A stretch of 64,000 nucleotides of DNA from positions 333,551-397,550 of the forward strand of contig NZ_BMGG01000005.1 in assembly GCF_014640075.1 (NCBI RefSeq), read 5' to 3'. Made by a program: the position numbers and the translations under genes. Of the stretch, positions 22,066 to 29,854 are shown one piece after another (position 1 is the first letter of the stretch; the number at the start of each line of letters is the position of its first letter). The notes beneath the pieces are model-generated. The model had not been told where the DNA came from. It saw only the letters and a list, made by a program, of their open reading frames with translations, and ran no database searches. The stretch is from Chelatococcus reniformis (lineage in GTDB: Bacteria > Pseudomonadota > Alphaproteobacteria > Rhizobiales > Beijerinckiaceae).

Positions 22066-23199
22066 ATGGACGTCCGCAAAGTCGAGCTCCACGGGCTTCA
22101 AATGCTGCGCGCCGTCGCGGCCCTGGCGGTGGTCGTGCACCACAGTCTCGAGGTTTCGGAGGGTGCGCCGGGACATGGGTTCAGTCCGGACTGGCTGACC
22201 ACCTGTGGTGCCGCGGGCGTGGACATCTTCTTTGTCATCAGCGGCTTCATCATGGTCTATGTCAGCTTTCCGCCCGGTCGGCGGACGGAGCTGCCGGCGA
22301 CTTTCCTGGCCCGGCGAGTTGTGCGGATCTATCCGCTGTATTGGATCTGTTCGGCCATGATACTGCTGATATTTAGTATCGGGCTTCTCAGAAATCAGAA
22401 TTTCGATCTCATGACCGTGCTTAATTCGGCAATCTTATTGCCCGGTCACAAGCTCATACCGATGGCCTGGACGCTGTCATTCGAGATGTATTTCTATATC
22501 GTGTTCGCCGCCTGTCTTCTGCTGGCGAACGTGTATGCGTCCTCTCTGGCGGTGATCGCCGTCATCGTGAGCGGAATCGTCATCGGACGGATCCTGCCGC
22601 CATCGACCTTCAGTGAGTTCGTCGGAAGCCCGCTCGTGCTGGAATTCTGCTTCGGGCTGATTCTCGCGCTTCTCGTCATGCGCGGCGGCCTCCGCATCCC
22701 GCCGCGCCTCAGCATTGTCGGCTTCGGGCTGCTCGCGGCGGCGCCGGCGTTCATCGCCCATCCCAGCACCAACGGCTTACCCGACACCGCCCGCGTGCTC
22801 GCCTGGGGCCTGCCCGCTACATTGATCGTGGCGGCCTTCGTTTCCATCGGGCCGCCCCGCTCGGCGGCGGCCCGCACGGCGGTAGCGTGGGGCGACGCGT
22901 CCTATTCGCTCTACCTCACCCACGCCTTCGTGATGATCGCGTATGGCTGGCTCCTCAAGTTCACCTTCATCGGCACGATCTCCCAGATCATGGTCGTGCC
23001 GCTGGTGGTGGCCGCCTGTATCGCTGTCGGGCTGGTGACTCACGTCGTCGTCGAGCGGCCATTGGTGAGCCTCGGCCGCAGGCTCACGGGCCGGCCGCGG
23101 AGCGAGGGCGGCATGCGCCCGGCAACTCAGCAGGTCGATGGGGAGATGTCCCCATTGCCGCCGCTCGCCGCGGGGACGGCTCAGGCCAAGCTCCGCTAG
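22066..23199 (+). CDS. Acyltransferase-3 family membrane protein (OafA/YrhL type)
   Basis: 377 residues with about ten membrane spans. It opens with the family block ELHGLQMLRAVAALAVVVHHS, including the conserved His pair, followed by GVDIFFVISGFIM and FLARRVVRIYPLYW. Members transfer acyl groups, often acetyl, to surface polysaccharides or lipids. The last 45 residues are a low-complexity cytoplasmic tail. The start ATG 22066 has only a weak ribosome site. It stands between the IS110 remnant and small exported-protein genes, so surface modification acquired by transfer is plausible but not shown. Confidence 0.88.
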   Translation: MDVRKVELHGLQMLRAVAALAVVVHHSLEVSEGAPGHGFSPDWLTTCGAAGVDIFFVISGFIMVYVSFPPGRRTELPATFLARRVVRIYPLYWICSAMILLIFSIGLLRNQNFDLMTVLNSAILLPGHKLIPMAWTLSFEMYFYIVFAACLLLANVYASSLAVIAVIVSGIVIGRILPPSTFSEFVGSPLVLEFCFGLILALLVMRGGLRIPPRLSIVGFGLLAAAPAFIAHPSTNGLPDTARVLAWGLPATLIVAAFVSIGPPRSAAARTAVAWGDASYSLYLTHAFVMIAYGWLLKFTFIGTISQIMVVPLVVAACIAVGLVTHVVVERPLVSLGRRLTGRPRSEGGMRPATQQVDGEMSPLPPLAAGTAQAKLR

Positions 23200-23255
23200 A
23201 CCGGAGGATCCGATCGGATCGGGACGATGCGGCAGGAGAGCGGATCGCCCGGGGT

Positions 23256-23660
23256 TCAGTTCGCCGGGGGGACGGGACAACTCGTGTCCCCCTCCTCGCA
23301 TTTCAGATATCCCTTCAGATCGCTCGTTCGTGCTTTCGTCAGCCGGTCCAGGCACATCGCATAGATCATCGGATTGACCGAGCCGCCCGCCGAGCCCGAC
23401 GACGAGAAGACGCACTCGGCGTCGCGGAACGCTACCCACGCCCGCTGCGCGGCGACGAGCAGCTTCGTCGTATCGGCATCGCTCTTCAAACGCTGTTCGA
23501 TCTGCTTGTACAGCGCATTCAGCTCGGCATCCGAGGCCTTGAATGCCTTGCCGGCGCAATCGTCCATCGCTTTCTGGCTCGTCGCGTTGGCGCACTCGCC
23601 GGCATGCAGACCTGATAGCGGCGCGATCATCAAAAAGAGGAGGAGAAGAAGTCGCCGCAT
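23256..23660 (-). CDS. LprI-like exported protein (lysozyme-inhibitor family, DUF1311)
   Basis: 134 residues with a signal peptide (RRLLLLLFLMIAPLSGLHAGE). The mature part has the family pattern CANATSQKAMDDCAGKAF, LNALYKQIEQRL, LLVAAQRAWVAFRDAEC and YAMCLDRLTKAR, with conserved cysteines that would pair in the periplasm. LprI-type proteins inhibit lysozyme in some bacteria, while for most members the role is unknown. It is convergent with the acyltransferase gene. Confidence 0.82.
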   Translation of the reverse strand: MRRLLLLLFLMIAPLSGLHAGECANATSQKAMDDCAGKAFKASDAELNALYKQIEQRLKSDADTTKLLVAAQRAWVAFRDAECVFSSSGSAGGSVNPMIYAMCLDRLTKARTSDLKGYLKCEEGDTSCPVPPAN

Positions 23661-23748
23661 TTCAGTCTCCGCGCGTCAGGGCAGAAGGGATAACCCATCA
23701 CGATCGAGGACTGAACACCGGCCGGTCTTCGCCCTGATAGTGGGCGAC

Positions 23749-23982
23749 TCACGAGGTCCTTTTTGGTGTTCGCCGGGCGGCAGCGCGCTCCGTCTCCAGA
23801 TGCGCGCAGTCCGGGCACAGCGCCTCGTCGCTGCCGTCCTCCACGATCCAGCGCATCCGGCGAAGTTCCGGGCGGAGGCACCGGAGGGAGTAGCTCTCGC
23901 CGTCGGCGGACGCGACCAAATGGAGCTCGACCTCCTCGCGGCAGAGGTCACACATCACGATGACTGACGCTTCGGAGATCAT
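23749..23982 (-). CDS. Small zinc-ribbon-like protein, paralogue of the prophage protein at 27750
   Basis: 77 residues from ATG 23982. It starts MISEASVIVMCDLC and has a second cysteine pair, CPDCAHLE, at the C-terminal side, so four cysteines could bind one metal. The central RCLRPELRRMRWIVEDGSDEALC stretch is nearly shared with the prophage gene at 27750-28007. The function is unknown. Finding this family on both sides of tRNA-Pro suggests that the 23-26 kb stretch has phage ancestry. Confidence 0.7.
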   Translation of the reverse strand: MISEASVIVMCDLCREEVELHLVASADGESYSLRCLRPELRRMRWIVEDGSDEALCPDCAHLETERAAARRTPKRTS

Positions 23983-24024
23983 GGTCCCTTCCGAGCGCGG
24001 TCCAGCGGCGAGCAAGAGGAGGAC

Positions 24025-24447
24025 CTAGCGCTGGCGCTTGAGCGTATAGCAGGCGACAACCTTACCCTCGGGGTTTGAATGGTTGTAGCATGCCTCGATC
24101 GTGGTGGGATCGATGACGTTCAGGATATACTGGCCGTCGTCGTCGAGCATGATGCCGCCCGCGCCGTCGTTCATGAGCGCACCGATGATCGTCTCTGTCT
24201 TCGTGCCTGAAGACGACGTTCCGACGAAGCGGTTTCCCTGCTGTTGCTTTATTACGAAGGTGAACTCCAGCGCCTGAGAGGGCAAGTTGGGCTCGCTGCC
24301 CTCGGTGGGTCGATAGGGATTTGCACCCCGATGGACGGCGGTGGCTTCGCCCTTCCATGTGCCGACGATATTGATCGGATCGGCAAGCGCTGAAACCGAC
24401 GTTGCGACCAACCAGACGACGGCGCCGATCACGCTCATACGCTTCAT
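24025..24447 (-). CDS. Exported protein of unknown function
   Basis: 140 residues with a signal peptide (KRMSVIGAVVWLVATSVSALA). The mature part has a lipocalin-like opening, NIVGTWKGEATAVHRG, followed by alternating strands (LEFTFVIKQQQGNRFVGTS, ETIIGALM) and one Cys pair. This suggests a small beta-barrel in the periplasm or outside. The start is set at ATG 24447 by the signal peptide, with GGGAG upstream. No partner or substrate is evident. Confidence 0.7.
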   Translation of the reverse strand: MKRMSVIGAVVWLVATSVSALADPINIVGTWKGEATAVHRGANPYRPTEGSEPNLPSQALEFTFVIKQQQGNRFVGTSSSGTKTETIIGALMNDGAGGIMLDDDGQYILNVIDPTTIEACYNHSNPEGKVVACYTLKRQR

Positions 24448-24782
24448 CGAAGGGACTCCCGGACTATGAGACTGCCGACCCATATCAGCGGAGCCAACGG
24501 TCGGCCATCCGGGACGCGCGTGCCATAGCACCTTAGACAACGTCAATCGACGCCCGATCAAAACTCGAGGGCGGCCGGCGTTGCCGGGGGCCGGGCGGCC
24601 CCGCGCTGTTGCGCTGAAAATGACGCGACGCGATTAGGAACGTGTCGAAACCCTTGCCGTTTGATCACGTCGCGACCGGGTGTCGGGATGCCCACGCCTG
24701 AGCCCTGCACAACCTTGGAGGCAGGCAATGCAGGGCTGCTGGAGGGGAGGCGAGGGTCGCGCTGTGAAGGGAGCTGGCGAAC
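24448..24782. other. Intergenic, no gene seen
   Basis: 335 bases. Short open frames exist but none has a ribosome site, compositional support or a recognisable product. It should contain the promoter of the exported-protein gene on the minus strand. Confidence 0.5.
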
Positions 24783-25064
24783 TCAGTAATCGTCGTCGTC
24801 GCGAAGCCGCCGATTGCGGATCGAGCCGGTCGTGTCGGGATCACCGCGATACCTGTCGACTCGACGATTGTAGCGCTCGCCGTACCGCTGATCGTGACGC
24901 TCGTAGCGACGCGCGCGAGGCTCCGCATAGCCGTCGTCGCCCCGCTGAATGATGACCCGGGGGGCTCCGTCCCGTCCGATGCCGATCGACTGGGCCTGTG
25001 CCGACGGCGCAGCCATCGGTAGTGCCAGGGGCGCGAGTAGCGCGAGGGCAGCGAATGCTTTCAT
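24783..25064 (-). CDS. Small exported basic/acidic low-complexity protein
   Basis: 93 residues from ATG 25064. A good signal peptide (KAFAALALLAPLALPMAAPSAQAQ) is followed by a hydrophilic Arg/Tyr/Asp-rich mature part (RYERHDQRYGERYNRR, ending RRLRDDDDY). Such proteins are common in alphaproteobacterial envelopes but have no known role. No paralogue is seen nearby. Confidence 0.65.
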   Translation of the reverse strand: MKAFAALALLAPLALPMAAPSAQAQSIGIGRDGAPRVIIQRGDDGYAEPRARRYERHDQRYGERYNRRVDRYRGDPDTTGSIRNRRLRDDDDY

Positions 25065-25774
25065 GATCGGGATCTCCGTCAACATCTCACTGGATGGTTA
25101 ACGGTCGCCCTATCGAGGGGTTCCGAAGGTCACGGGATTGAGAGGAGAGCCGTACCCCGCTCCACGCGCCCCAATCCCGTGCGCGACGTCAGCATCTTCG
25201 GCGGAGCGATGCCGGCATGCCCGCCTATTAAAGCGAGCTCCGAACGAGCGGCTATCGCGGGCTCGCCCACCGCGGGGTCTGCAAAGATGCCCATCGAGAC
25301 CACGACTGAGGAATACCGGCGCTTCCTTCTCGTTGGACAGTCTAGCCACGACGCCAGGCGAGGGGGCTCTCCATGTTGGGTCGGCCTATGGGCTCGTTGC
25401 CCAAGAAGATTCACGCGTCGGCAGGGGGACCGATGAAGGGCTCCGCTTCCTGAATTCCCACTGTAGGCCTGACCGAGAGGGGGGCGCGCAAGTCGTCCAA
25501 GATAGACCGGTGCCTTGACCTTGGCGGAGCGCGGGGACGGCGGGGGGCAAGGGCGGCATGTCCCTCCCGGGCACAAATTACCGCAGGATCGCGGCAGTCC
25601 GGCCGCTTGCTTGCTCAAACCCACGGGTTCGCCAGTTTCGCATCTGGCTCCTGGTCCCCCACGCCTCCTACAGAGGGTAATCCGATCTGCCGCCGCCGCG
25701 AGAGCCTCTTGCGCCGCACAACCGTGGCGAATATGAACCAAGAGTTAATATTCCGCACAAGGGATGGATCGGCA
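25065..25774. other. Intergenic, no supported gene
   Basis: 710 bases. Open frames on both strands (for example 25130-25741 minus) have Pro/Arg/Cys-rich translations typical of non-coding GC-rich DNA and no ribosome sites. I see no repeats or RNA genes. Confidence 0.5.
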
Positions 25775-25966
25775 ATGGGCACGCTGTGGGTGAATGCCGC
25801 GATCGTCGCAGACCTCGCCCTCCTCGTCTTGGTCTTGTCCCTCGCTTACCTCGTAAGCATTGCGCCTTCGACCGCTCTTGACGGGTCAGGTGAGCTGGAC
25901 CCGCCTGGAGCTGAAAGACGAAGAGGCGGCAGCGGCAGCGTAGAGCCCAATTTGCCCCTACAATAA
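25775..25966 (+). CDS. Candidate small membrane protein, related to the frame at 48606
   Basis: 63 residues from ATG 25775, with AAGGGA about 12 bases upstream. It has one hydrophobic segment (AIVADLALLVLVLSLAYLV) followed by a Gly/Glu/Pro-rich tail. The segment LVLSLAYLVSIAPSTA closely matches LVLSLAYLVNLAPATA in the frame at 48606-48767. That is the main reason to think both are real. The function is unknown, and an earlier start at 25733 is possible. Confidence 0.45.
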   Translation: MGTLWVNAAIVADLALLVLVLSLAYLVSIAPSTALDGSGELDPPGAERRRGGSGSVEPNLPLQ

Positions 25967-26200
25967 GATCCTTGCGCTTTATCAGCCGGTATCAGGCCCG
26001 GCCCGCGCCGATCTGCTTCGAGTGACCCGACAGGGAACTTAGTTCGACGCCCGCCATCGAAGGGAATAGGGCCACCGAGGGCGGCGACGCGCTGTTGCTC
26101 AGTATCGGAGGCGCTGCGGGTGTCGAACTCGCAGCCCGGAATACCGGAACGGGTGCGTCAGAACGGCAGGCCGAAACCCGAGCATTTCCAGCAAGATAGT

Positions 26201-26277
26201 TGGTCGGGGCAGCAGGATTCGAACCTGCGACCCTCTGCTCCCAAAGCAGATGCGCTACCGGGCTGCGCTATGCCCCG
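26201..26277 (-). tRNA. tRNA-Pro (anticodon TGG), probable prophage attachment site
   Basis: Minus-strand cloverleaf. The acceptor CGGGGCA pairs with TGCCCCG, the anticodon stem is TCTGC/GCAGA with loop TTTGGGA (anticodon TGG), the T-arm is GCAGG-TTCGAAT-CCTGC, the discriminator is A and CCA is encoded. A tyrosine integrase gene starts its 3' end only 147 bases away, so this tRNA is the likely integration target. The matching right end is not in the window. Confidence 0.96.
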
Positions 26278-26383
26278 ACTGCCGAAAAGGCCGTGATCCT
26301 CTAGGCTTTCGCGCCCCTCTGCGCAACCCCTCGCGGGCACGGTCAACAGAACATATGCCGACCGTGCGGGACGATTCCCGACC

Positions 26384-26407
26384 AAAGTCCCGCAGAAAGT
26401 CCCGCAG
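26384..26407. repeat. Tandem 12-bp repeats beside the integrase gene (possible arm-type sites)
   Basis: AAAGTCCCGCAG occurs twice head to tail, and TGCGGGAC, the inverted core of the same motif, lies at 26365-26372. Short repeats between a tRNA target and int are where integrase arm sites are expected. Confidence 0.45.
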
Positions 26408-26423
26408 CGCGTTCCCGGTACGT

Positions 26424-27551
26424 TCATGGCTGGCCCTCGTCGGTGCCGGTCGCTTTCCTGACCGGCTTGCGAGCGGCGGAGACGGCTTCCATCGCCTCCC
26501 TGACGTCATCGTCGTGCACGTGGGCATATTTCGACGTGGTGGCGATGTCCTCATGCCGGAGCACCCGCGAGACGATCTTGATGTTGCCGCGCTCGCGCAT
26601 GAGGCGGGTCGCGGTGGTGTGCCGCAGGTCGTGGAACCGGAAATCCTTCACGCCGGCAGCCCGCGCGCCGTGGCGGCGCCAGGCGCTCTTCAGCCCTTCG
26701 TAGGTGATCGGGTAGCGGCGCCCCTTCACCCGAACGCCTGGCTCGCCCCGGCGGCACACGTATGTGAAGACGAACTCGTCATGGTGGCCGCGCAGTCCCG
26801 CCAGAATGGCGCGCATCTCGCTGGTGAGGGGAATGGTCGCGGCTTTCTCGCCCTTGCCGATCACCGCGATCGTCTGGGCCGTCCAATCGACATCGGCCCA
26901 ACGCAGGTTGGCGACCTCGGCCAAGCGGAAGCCGGACACCAACGCGAAGGCGATGGCAGGCCGGTAGTCGTCCCGCATCCGGTCGAAGGTCTTGGCCTCC
27001 TCGTGGTCGCGCAGTTCGCGAACCCGCTCCTTGGGCTCCGGCAGAAGGTGCTCGCTCCAATCTATCTTCTTGAGGCCGGGTTGCTCCCACATGTCGGCGG
27101 CCCGGATCAAGATGCGGCGCAGCGGCTCGGTCACGGTCCGGTTGACGGTGGCGTTGGTCAGCTTTCGGCGCGTCGTCTTGGTAACGACCTCCATCCCACG
27201 GCGCTTGGCGATGACCTCGGCGACCTTGCTCGGGCCTATGTCCCTCAACCGCGTTGTCGGGCCGAGTTCGGCGAGCAGCCAGTCCAGCGCCGTGTCGAGG
27301 GTCTTGCCGTAGGTGCCGCCATAGTGCTGGCCGACCTCATCCCAGAACCGCGCGATGGCCGCTCCGACCGTCATTGGGCCTTCCGTGAGGTCCTTCGCAG
27401 CCTTTAGGTCCTGCTCGGCCTGGGCTTTGAGGCGTCCTTCTTCGCGCTCTGCCGCGCGGCGTGACGTTGCATCCGTCGTGCCACAAAATCGACGACCGCT
27501 AAGCTGGAAGTCATAGACCCACTTGCCGTTGGCCCTTTGGTAGACGGACAT
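26424..27551 (-). CDS. int: Phage tyrosine-type integrase
   Basis: 375 residues. It catalyses site-specific insertion and, with an excision factor, excision of the prophage. The N-terminal arm-binding/core-binding part is about residues 1-175. The catalytic domain shows all active-site residues: Arg209 (SGFRLAE), Lys236, His307 and Arg310 (FHDLRHT), His333 (LRHEDIATTSKYAH) and nucleophile Tyr342. It is the last gene of the leftward operon and lies beside tRNA-Pro. Its start overlaps the excisionase-like gene by 148 bases. Confidence 0.96.
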   Translation of the reverse strand: MSVYQRANGKWVYDFQLSGRRFCGTTDATSRRAAEREEGRLKAQAEQDLKAAKDLTEGPMTVGAAIARFWDEVGQHYGGTYGKTLDTALDWLLAELGPTTRLRDIGPSKVAEVIAKRRGMEVVTKTTRRKLTNATVNRTVTEPLRRILIRAADMWEQPGLKKIDWSEHLLPEPKERVRELRDHEEAKTFDRMRDDYRPAIAFALVSGFRLAEVANLRWADVDWTAQTIAVIGKGEKAATIPLTSEMRAILAGLRGHHDEFVFTYVCRRGEPGVRVKGRRYPITYEGLKSAWRRHGARAAGVKDFRFHDLRHTTATRLMRERGNIKIVSRVLRHEDIATTSKYAHVHDDDVREAMEAVSAARKPVRKATGTDEGQP

Positions 27552-27757
27552 TCGACCCTCCGCCGACGCGAAAGGAAGGCGTCGAGGTCATCAATGTGGA
27601 ACATGCGGCGCGGACGCTTCAAGCCGCTGCCCTTCATGATGTAGGCGATGTCCCCGTTGCGCACGTGGTCGAGCAGCAGATCGGTTGACATGCCAAGATA
27701 GGCGGCCGCGGCGCTCATCGCGATCACCCGAGGCTGGACGGGGGAGGGCCTAGCCAT
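27404..27757 (-). CDS. Excisionase-like MerR/HTH DNA-binding protein
   Basis: 117 residues from ATG 27757. The first 70 residues contain a winged-helix of the Xis/AlpA type (AMSAAAAYLGMSTDLLLDHV...GDIAYIMKG...RRMFHIDDLDAFLSRRRR, cited in pieces). The tail beyond residue 70 runs in a second frame over the start of int for 148 bases and is basic. It could direct excision together with int. Its start overlaps the preceding zinc-ribbon gene by eight bases, showing translational coupling. Confidence 0.7.
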   Translation of the reverse strand: MARPSPVQPRVIAMSAAAAYLGMSTDLLLDHVRNGDIAYIMKGSGLKRPRRMFHIDDLDAFLSRRRRVECPSTKGPTASGSMTSSLAVVDFVARRMQRHAARQSAKKDASKPRPSRT

Positions 27758-28007
27758 CGCCGCCCCGCTTCCGCCGCTTCGGCTTCGCGGCGGCAGCGGC
27801 CCGGAGCTCCGCCGCAGCGCGATCGAGGTGCGCGCAGTCGGCGCACAACGCGTCGTCGCTGCCATCCTCGATATCCCAGCCCTTGCGGCGGAGCTCGGGC
27901 CGGACGCGGCTCATGTCATAGATCTCGCCAGGCTGATCGTGGAGGTGCACCTCGTGCTCGGCGCCGCAAAGGTCGCAGGTCACAATGACGGACGGGTGCG
28001 AGATCAT
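27750..28007 (-). CDS. Small zinc-ribbon-like phage protein, paralogue of the gene at 23749
   Basis: 85 residues. MISHPSVIVTCDLCGAEHE carries the first cysteine pair and DDALCADCAHLD the second, with a basic tail (KPKRRKRGG). It shares the order and most of the core with the protein at 23749-23982. It overlaps DUF550 upstream by four bases (ATGA) and the excisionase-like gene downstream by eight, so it is a true member of the leftward operon. The role is unknown, and a DNA- or RNA-binding adaptor is possible. Confidence 0.75.
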   Translation of the reverse strand: MISHPSVIVTCDLCGAEHEVHLHDQPGEIYDMSRVRPELRRKGWDIEDGSDDALCADCAHLDRAAAELRAAAAAKPKRRKRGGDG

Positions 28008-28579
28008 GGAGAATCACCTTCGCCAGGGGGCGACAGGTTAGCGCCGGCCCGCGCGGGCTGCTCGGCGGCGGGCGGGGCGGTATCCCGCATGTGTTCAATC
28101 GGCTTGGTGATGTCGATCGTGCGCCAGTCGGGCCATTGGCGAGCTTCATTCTTAGCCTGCTTCGCGAGTATCGCATCGGCGAGCACGGTCGGGGTGGCGC
28201 CGACGCGCCATGCGCCGTCAATGGCGAGGATGATGACGTCTACCCACTCCTCGACGTCGGTCGGTTCGGCTTCGATCTCGGCGAGTTCCCTTCGGATGTG
28301 CTCGACGACGCTCGCGGTGCGCTCGCCCGGGCCAAACACCCGCTCGCTCCATTCCCGCTCGCGTGCGAGGTAAGCCAGGAAGTCGAAGGCAGGCGCAAAG
28401 CCACCAGCGCTGGGGGTGCGGGAGGAGGCGGGGGCGGATGTTACCATGTCACGGTAGATGTTGGCCGCGAGAGACCTGCTGACGGCATGGCGCCGTGCGG
28501 CTAGGTCCGTCTGCTCAGCCAGCGGCTCCACGGGCACCCTCCGCCACCCCGTGCCAGGCTCGCGCGTGTCGTCAGTCAT
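28004..28579 (-). CDS. DUF550-family protein (dATP/dGTP pyrophosphohydrolase-like, MazG fold)
   Basis: 191 residues. The DUF550 core is seen at about residues 70-160: FLAYLAREREWSERVFGPG, VVEHIRRELAEIEAEP and VEEWVDVIILAIDGAWRVG. The ExxE...ExxD spacing matches all-alpha NTP pyrophosphatases. Phage members may clean or skew the nucleotide pool during replication. It is coupled to the radical-SAM gene upstream by an ATGA overlap. The Ala/Pro-rich ends look disordered. Confidence 0.8.
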   Translation of the reverse strand: MTDDTREPGTGWRRVPVEPLAEQTDLAARRHAVSRSLAANIYRDMVTSAPASSRTPSAGGFAPAFDFLAYLAREREWSERVFGPGERTASVVEHIRRELAEIEAEPTDVEEWVDVIILAIDGAWRVGATPTVLADAILAKQAKNEARQWPDWRTIDITKPIEHMRDTAPPAAEQPARAGANLSPPGEGDSP

Positions 28580-29466
28580 GGGTTGGCTCCAAATAGCTGT
28601 CCGCGCTCGGCAGCCGGCCCCTTGGCCGACCGGCGGTAATCTTCGAAGGGGCCGAACTTCCAGCCGAAGCGGTTCGTCCAGCGCGCGACGTCGCGCAGCA
28701 GCTGGGCGTTCCAGTCGTGCCGGACGTGCGGCGTTTTGATGAGAGCGTTGAGCTTGATAAACGGCTGGGCATGGGGCTCGCCCCCCCAATCGATCACGCG
28801 ACGAATCCGTGCCATGCAGGCGTCGAACGGCTCGTTTCCGATGAGGACGTAGACCCGCTTGCGGCGAGGGCTGACGTCGAGCAGCATTTGCATGACGCGC
28901 TCGACATGCGGGCCATCGCCCTCATCGTCGTATGCAAAGCGCCAAGGGCCTCGATTGATGCCGCGCCAGCGCGCGTATACCGCGTCGTCGAAGGTTCGCG
29001 GCTCGAATCCGCTGTTCGCGTCCAGAAGCGGCACGCCCGCGGCCTGGTACCGGCCGACGATGTGATCCTGATACTCCGGCGAGAGGGCCGACAGGTTGTT
29101 GTCGCAGAGCACCGGCCGCACCGGAAAATCAGGCAGCTCGGTGAAGCTCCGGCCCTCCATCTTTGGGACGATGCAGAACCAACATCCGACAGAGCACCCG
29201 CGGCTGGCGATCGTCGCCATTGAATTGTGGCGCCGAAGGGCGTCCGGCACGCTGCCACCGATCTCGGCCACGTCGGCGAGATAATGCTTGCGCGTGAAGA
29301 TGCCCGGGCCGCCGGCGCGCACCTTGAGCCCAAGGGCTCGGTAATAGATCGCCAGTTGATAGGCGTCGTCGAGCCGCCACGTGAAAGCGACAGACAGGTA
29401 GGCGGTATCGTCCTCGACCCAATGCGCGAGGCCGCTCACCCAGCGGCCTGTCGACCAGTCACCCAT
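28576..29466 (-). CDS. Phage radical-SAM protein
   Basis: 296 residues from ATG 29466. The [4Fe-4S]/SAM signature CxxxCxxC is complete (Cys91, Cys95, Cys98 in SRGCSVGCWFCIVPKMEG). The segment before it, with FTW, YYRALGLKVRAGGPG and HYLADVAEIGG, looks like a short B12-binding-like Rossmann domain. The reaction is unknown. Radical-SAM enzymes in phages can act in base or nucleotide modification, and the methyltransferase, DUF550 and nuclease neighbours would fit that, but this is inference. It is coupled at both ends by short overlaps. Confidence 0.8.
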   Translation of the reverse strand: MGDWSTGRWVSGLAHWVEDDTAYLSVAFTWRLDDAYQLAIYYRALGLKVRAGGPGIFTRKHYLADVAEIGGSVPDALRRHNSMATIASRGCSVGCWFCIVPKMEGRSFTELPDFPVRPVLCDNNLSALSPEYQDHIVGRYQAAGVPLLDANSGFEPRTFDDAVYARWRGINRGPWRFAYDDEGDGPHVERVMQMLLDVSPRRKRVYVLIGNEPFDACMARIRRVIDWGGEPHAQPFIKLNALIKTPHVRHDWNAQLLRDVARWTNRFGWKFGPFEDYRRSAKGPAAERGQLFGANP

Positions 29467-29854
29467 GCTCAGCCTCCCGTGCGCGCAGCAGGGCGGCGAG
29501 GAGGGAAAGAGGCGGCGTGGCGGCCTTAGCGAGCTTGCTGACGTAAGTCTCTCTCTCGACAATGGCCACGCCACGGGATGAGAGCACCCACGACAGGCCG
29601 CATTGCTCCACCAGCCCCACGGCGGCGTCTATGGAGACATCAGGGGCGCTGTGGCGGGGGCCGGACCATAGCGGCGCGCTGCCATCGCCGCCGTAGACAG
29701 CGTGCGTGGCATCGATGTCTTCGGCGCCCCAGACGTGGACGCTGCTGCGAAACTCCACGCCCAGCACCGCGCAGATCACGCGCCCGAGCGTCTCGTCATC
29801 CAGCGGGCCGGGGGAGGACTCTACGGTGGTGAGGAGGGCTTGGCAGTCAGCCAT
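29459..29854 (-). CDS. Phage protein of unknown function (possible ABA-sandwich domain)
   Basis: 131 residues from ATG 29854. It has the layout of small phage alpha/beta proteins: an N-terminal helix with ETLGRVICAVLG, a central Trp/Asp-rich strand region, then DAAVGLVEQCGLSWVLSSRG and a C-terminal LLAALLRARE helix. The pattern recalls the phage ABA-sandwich family. It overlaps both neighbours by eight bases. No catalytic motif is visible. Confidence 0.65.
   Translation of the reverse strand: MADCQALLTTVESSPGPLDDETLGRVICAVLGVEFRSSVHVWGAEDIDATHAVYGGDGSAPLWSGPRHSAPDVSIDAAVGLVEQCGLSWVLSSRGVAIVERETYVSKLAKAATPPLSLLAALLRAREAEHG

Noticed and set aside
25130-25741. 203-codon frame on the minus strand
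   Set aside because: The translation is Pro/Arg/Cys-rich without domain or ribosome site, typical of chance frames in GC-rich DNA.
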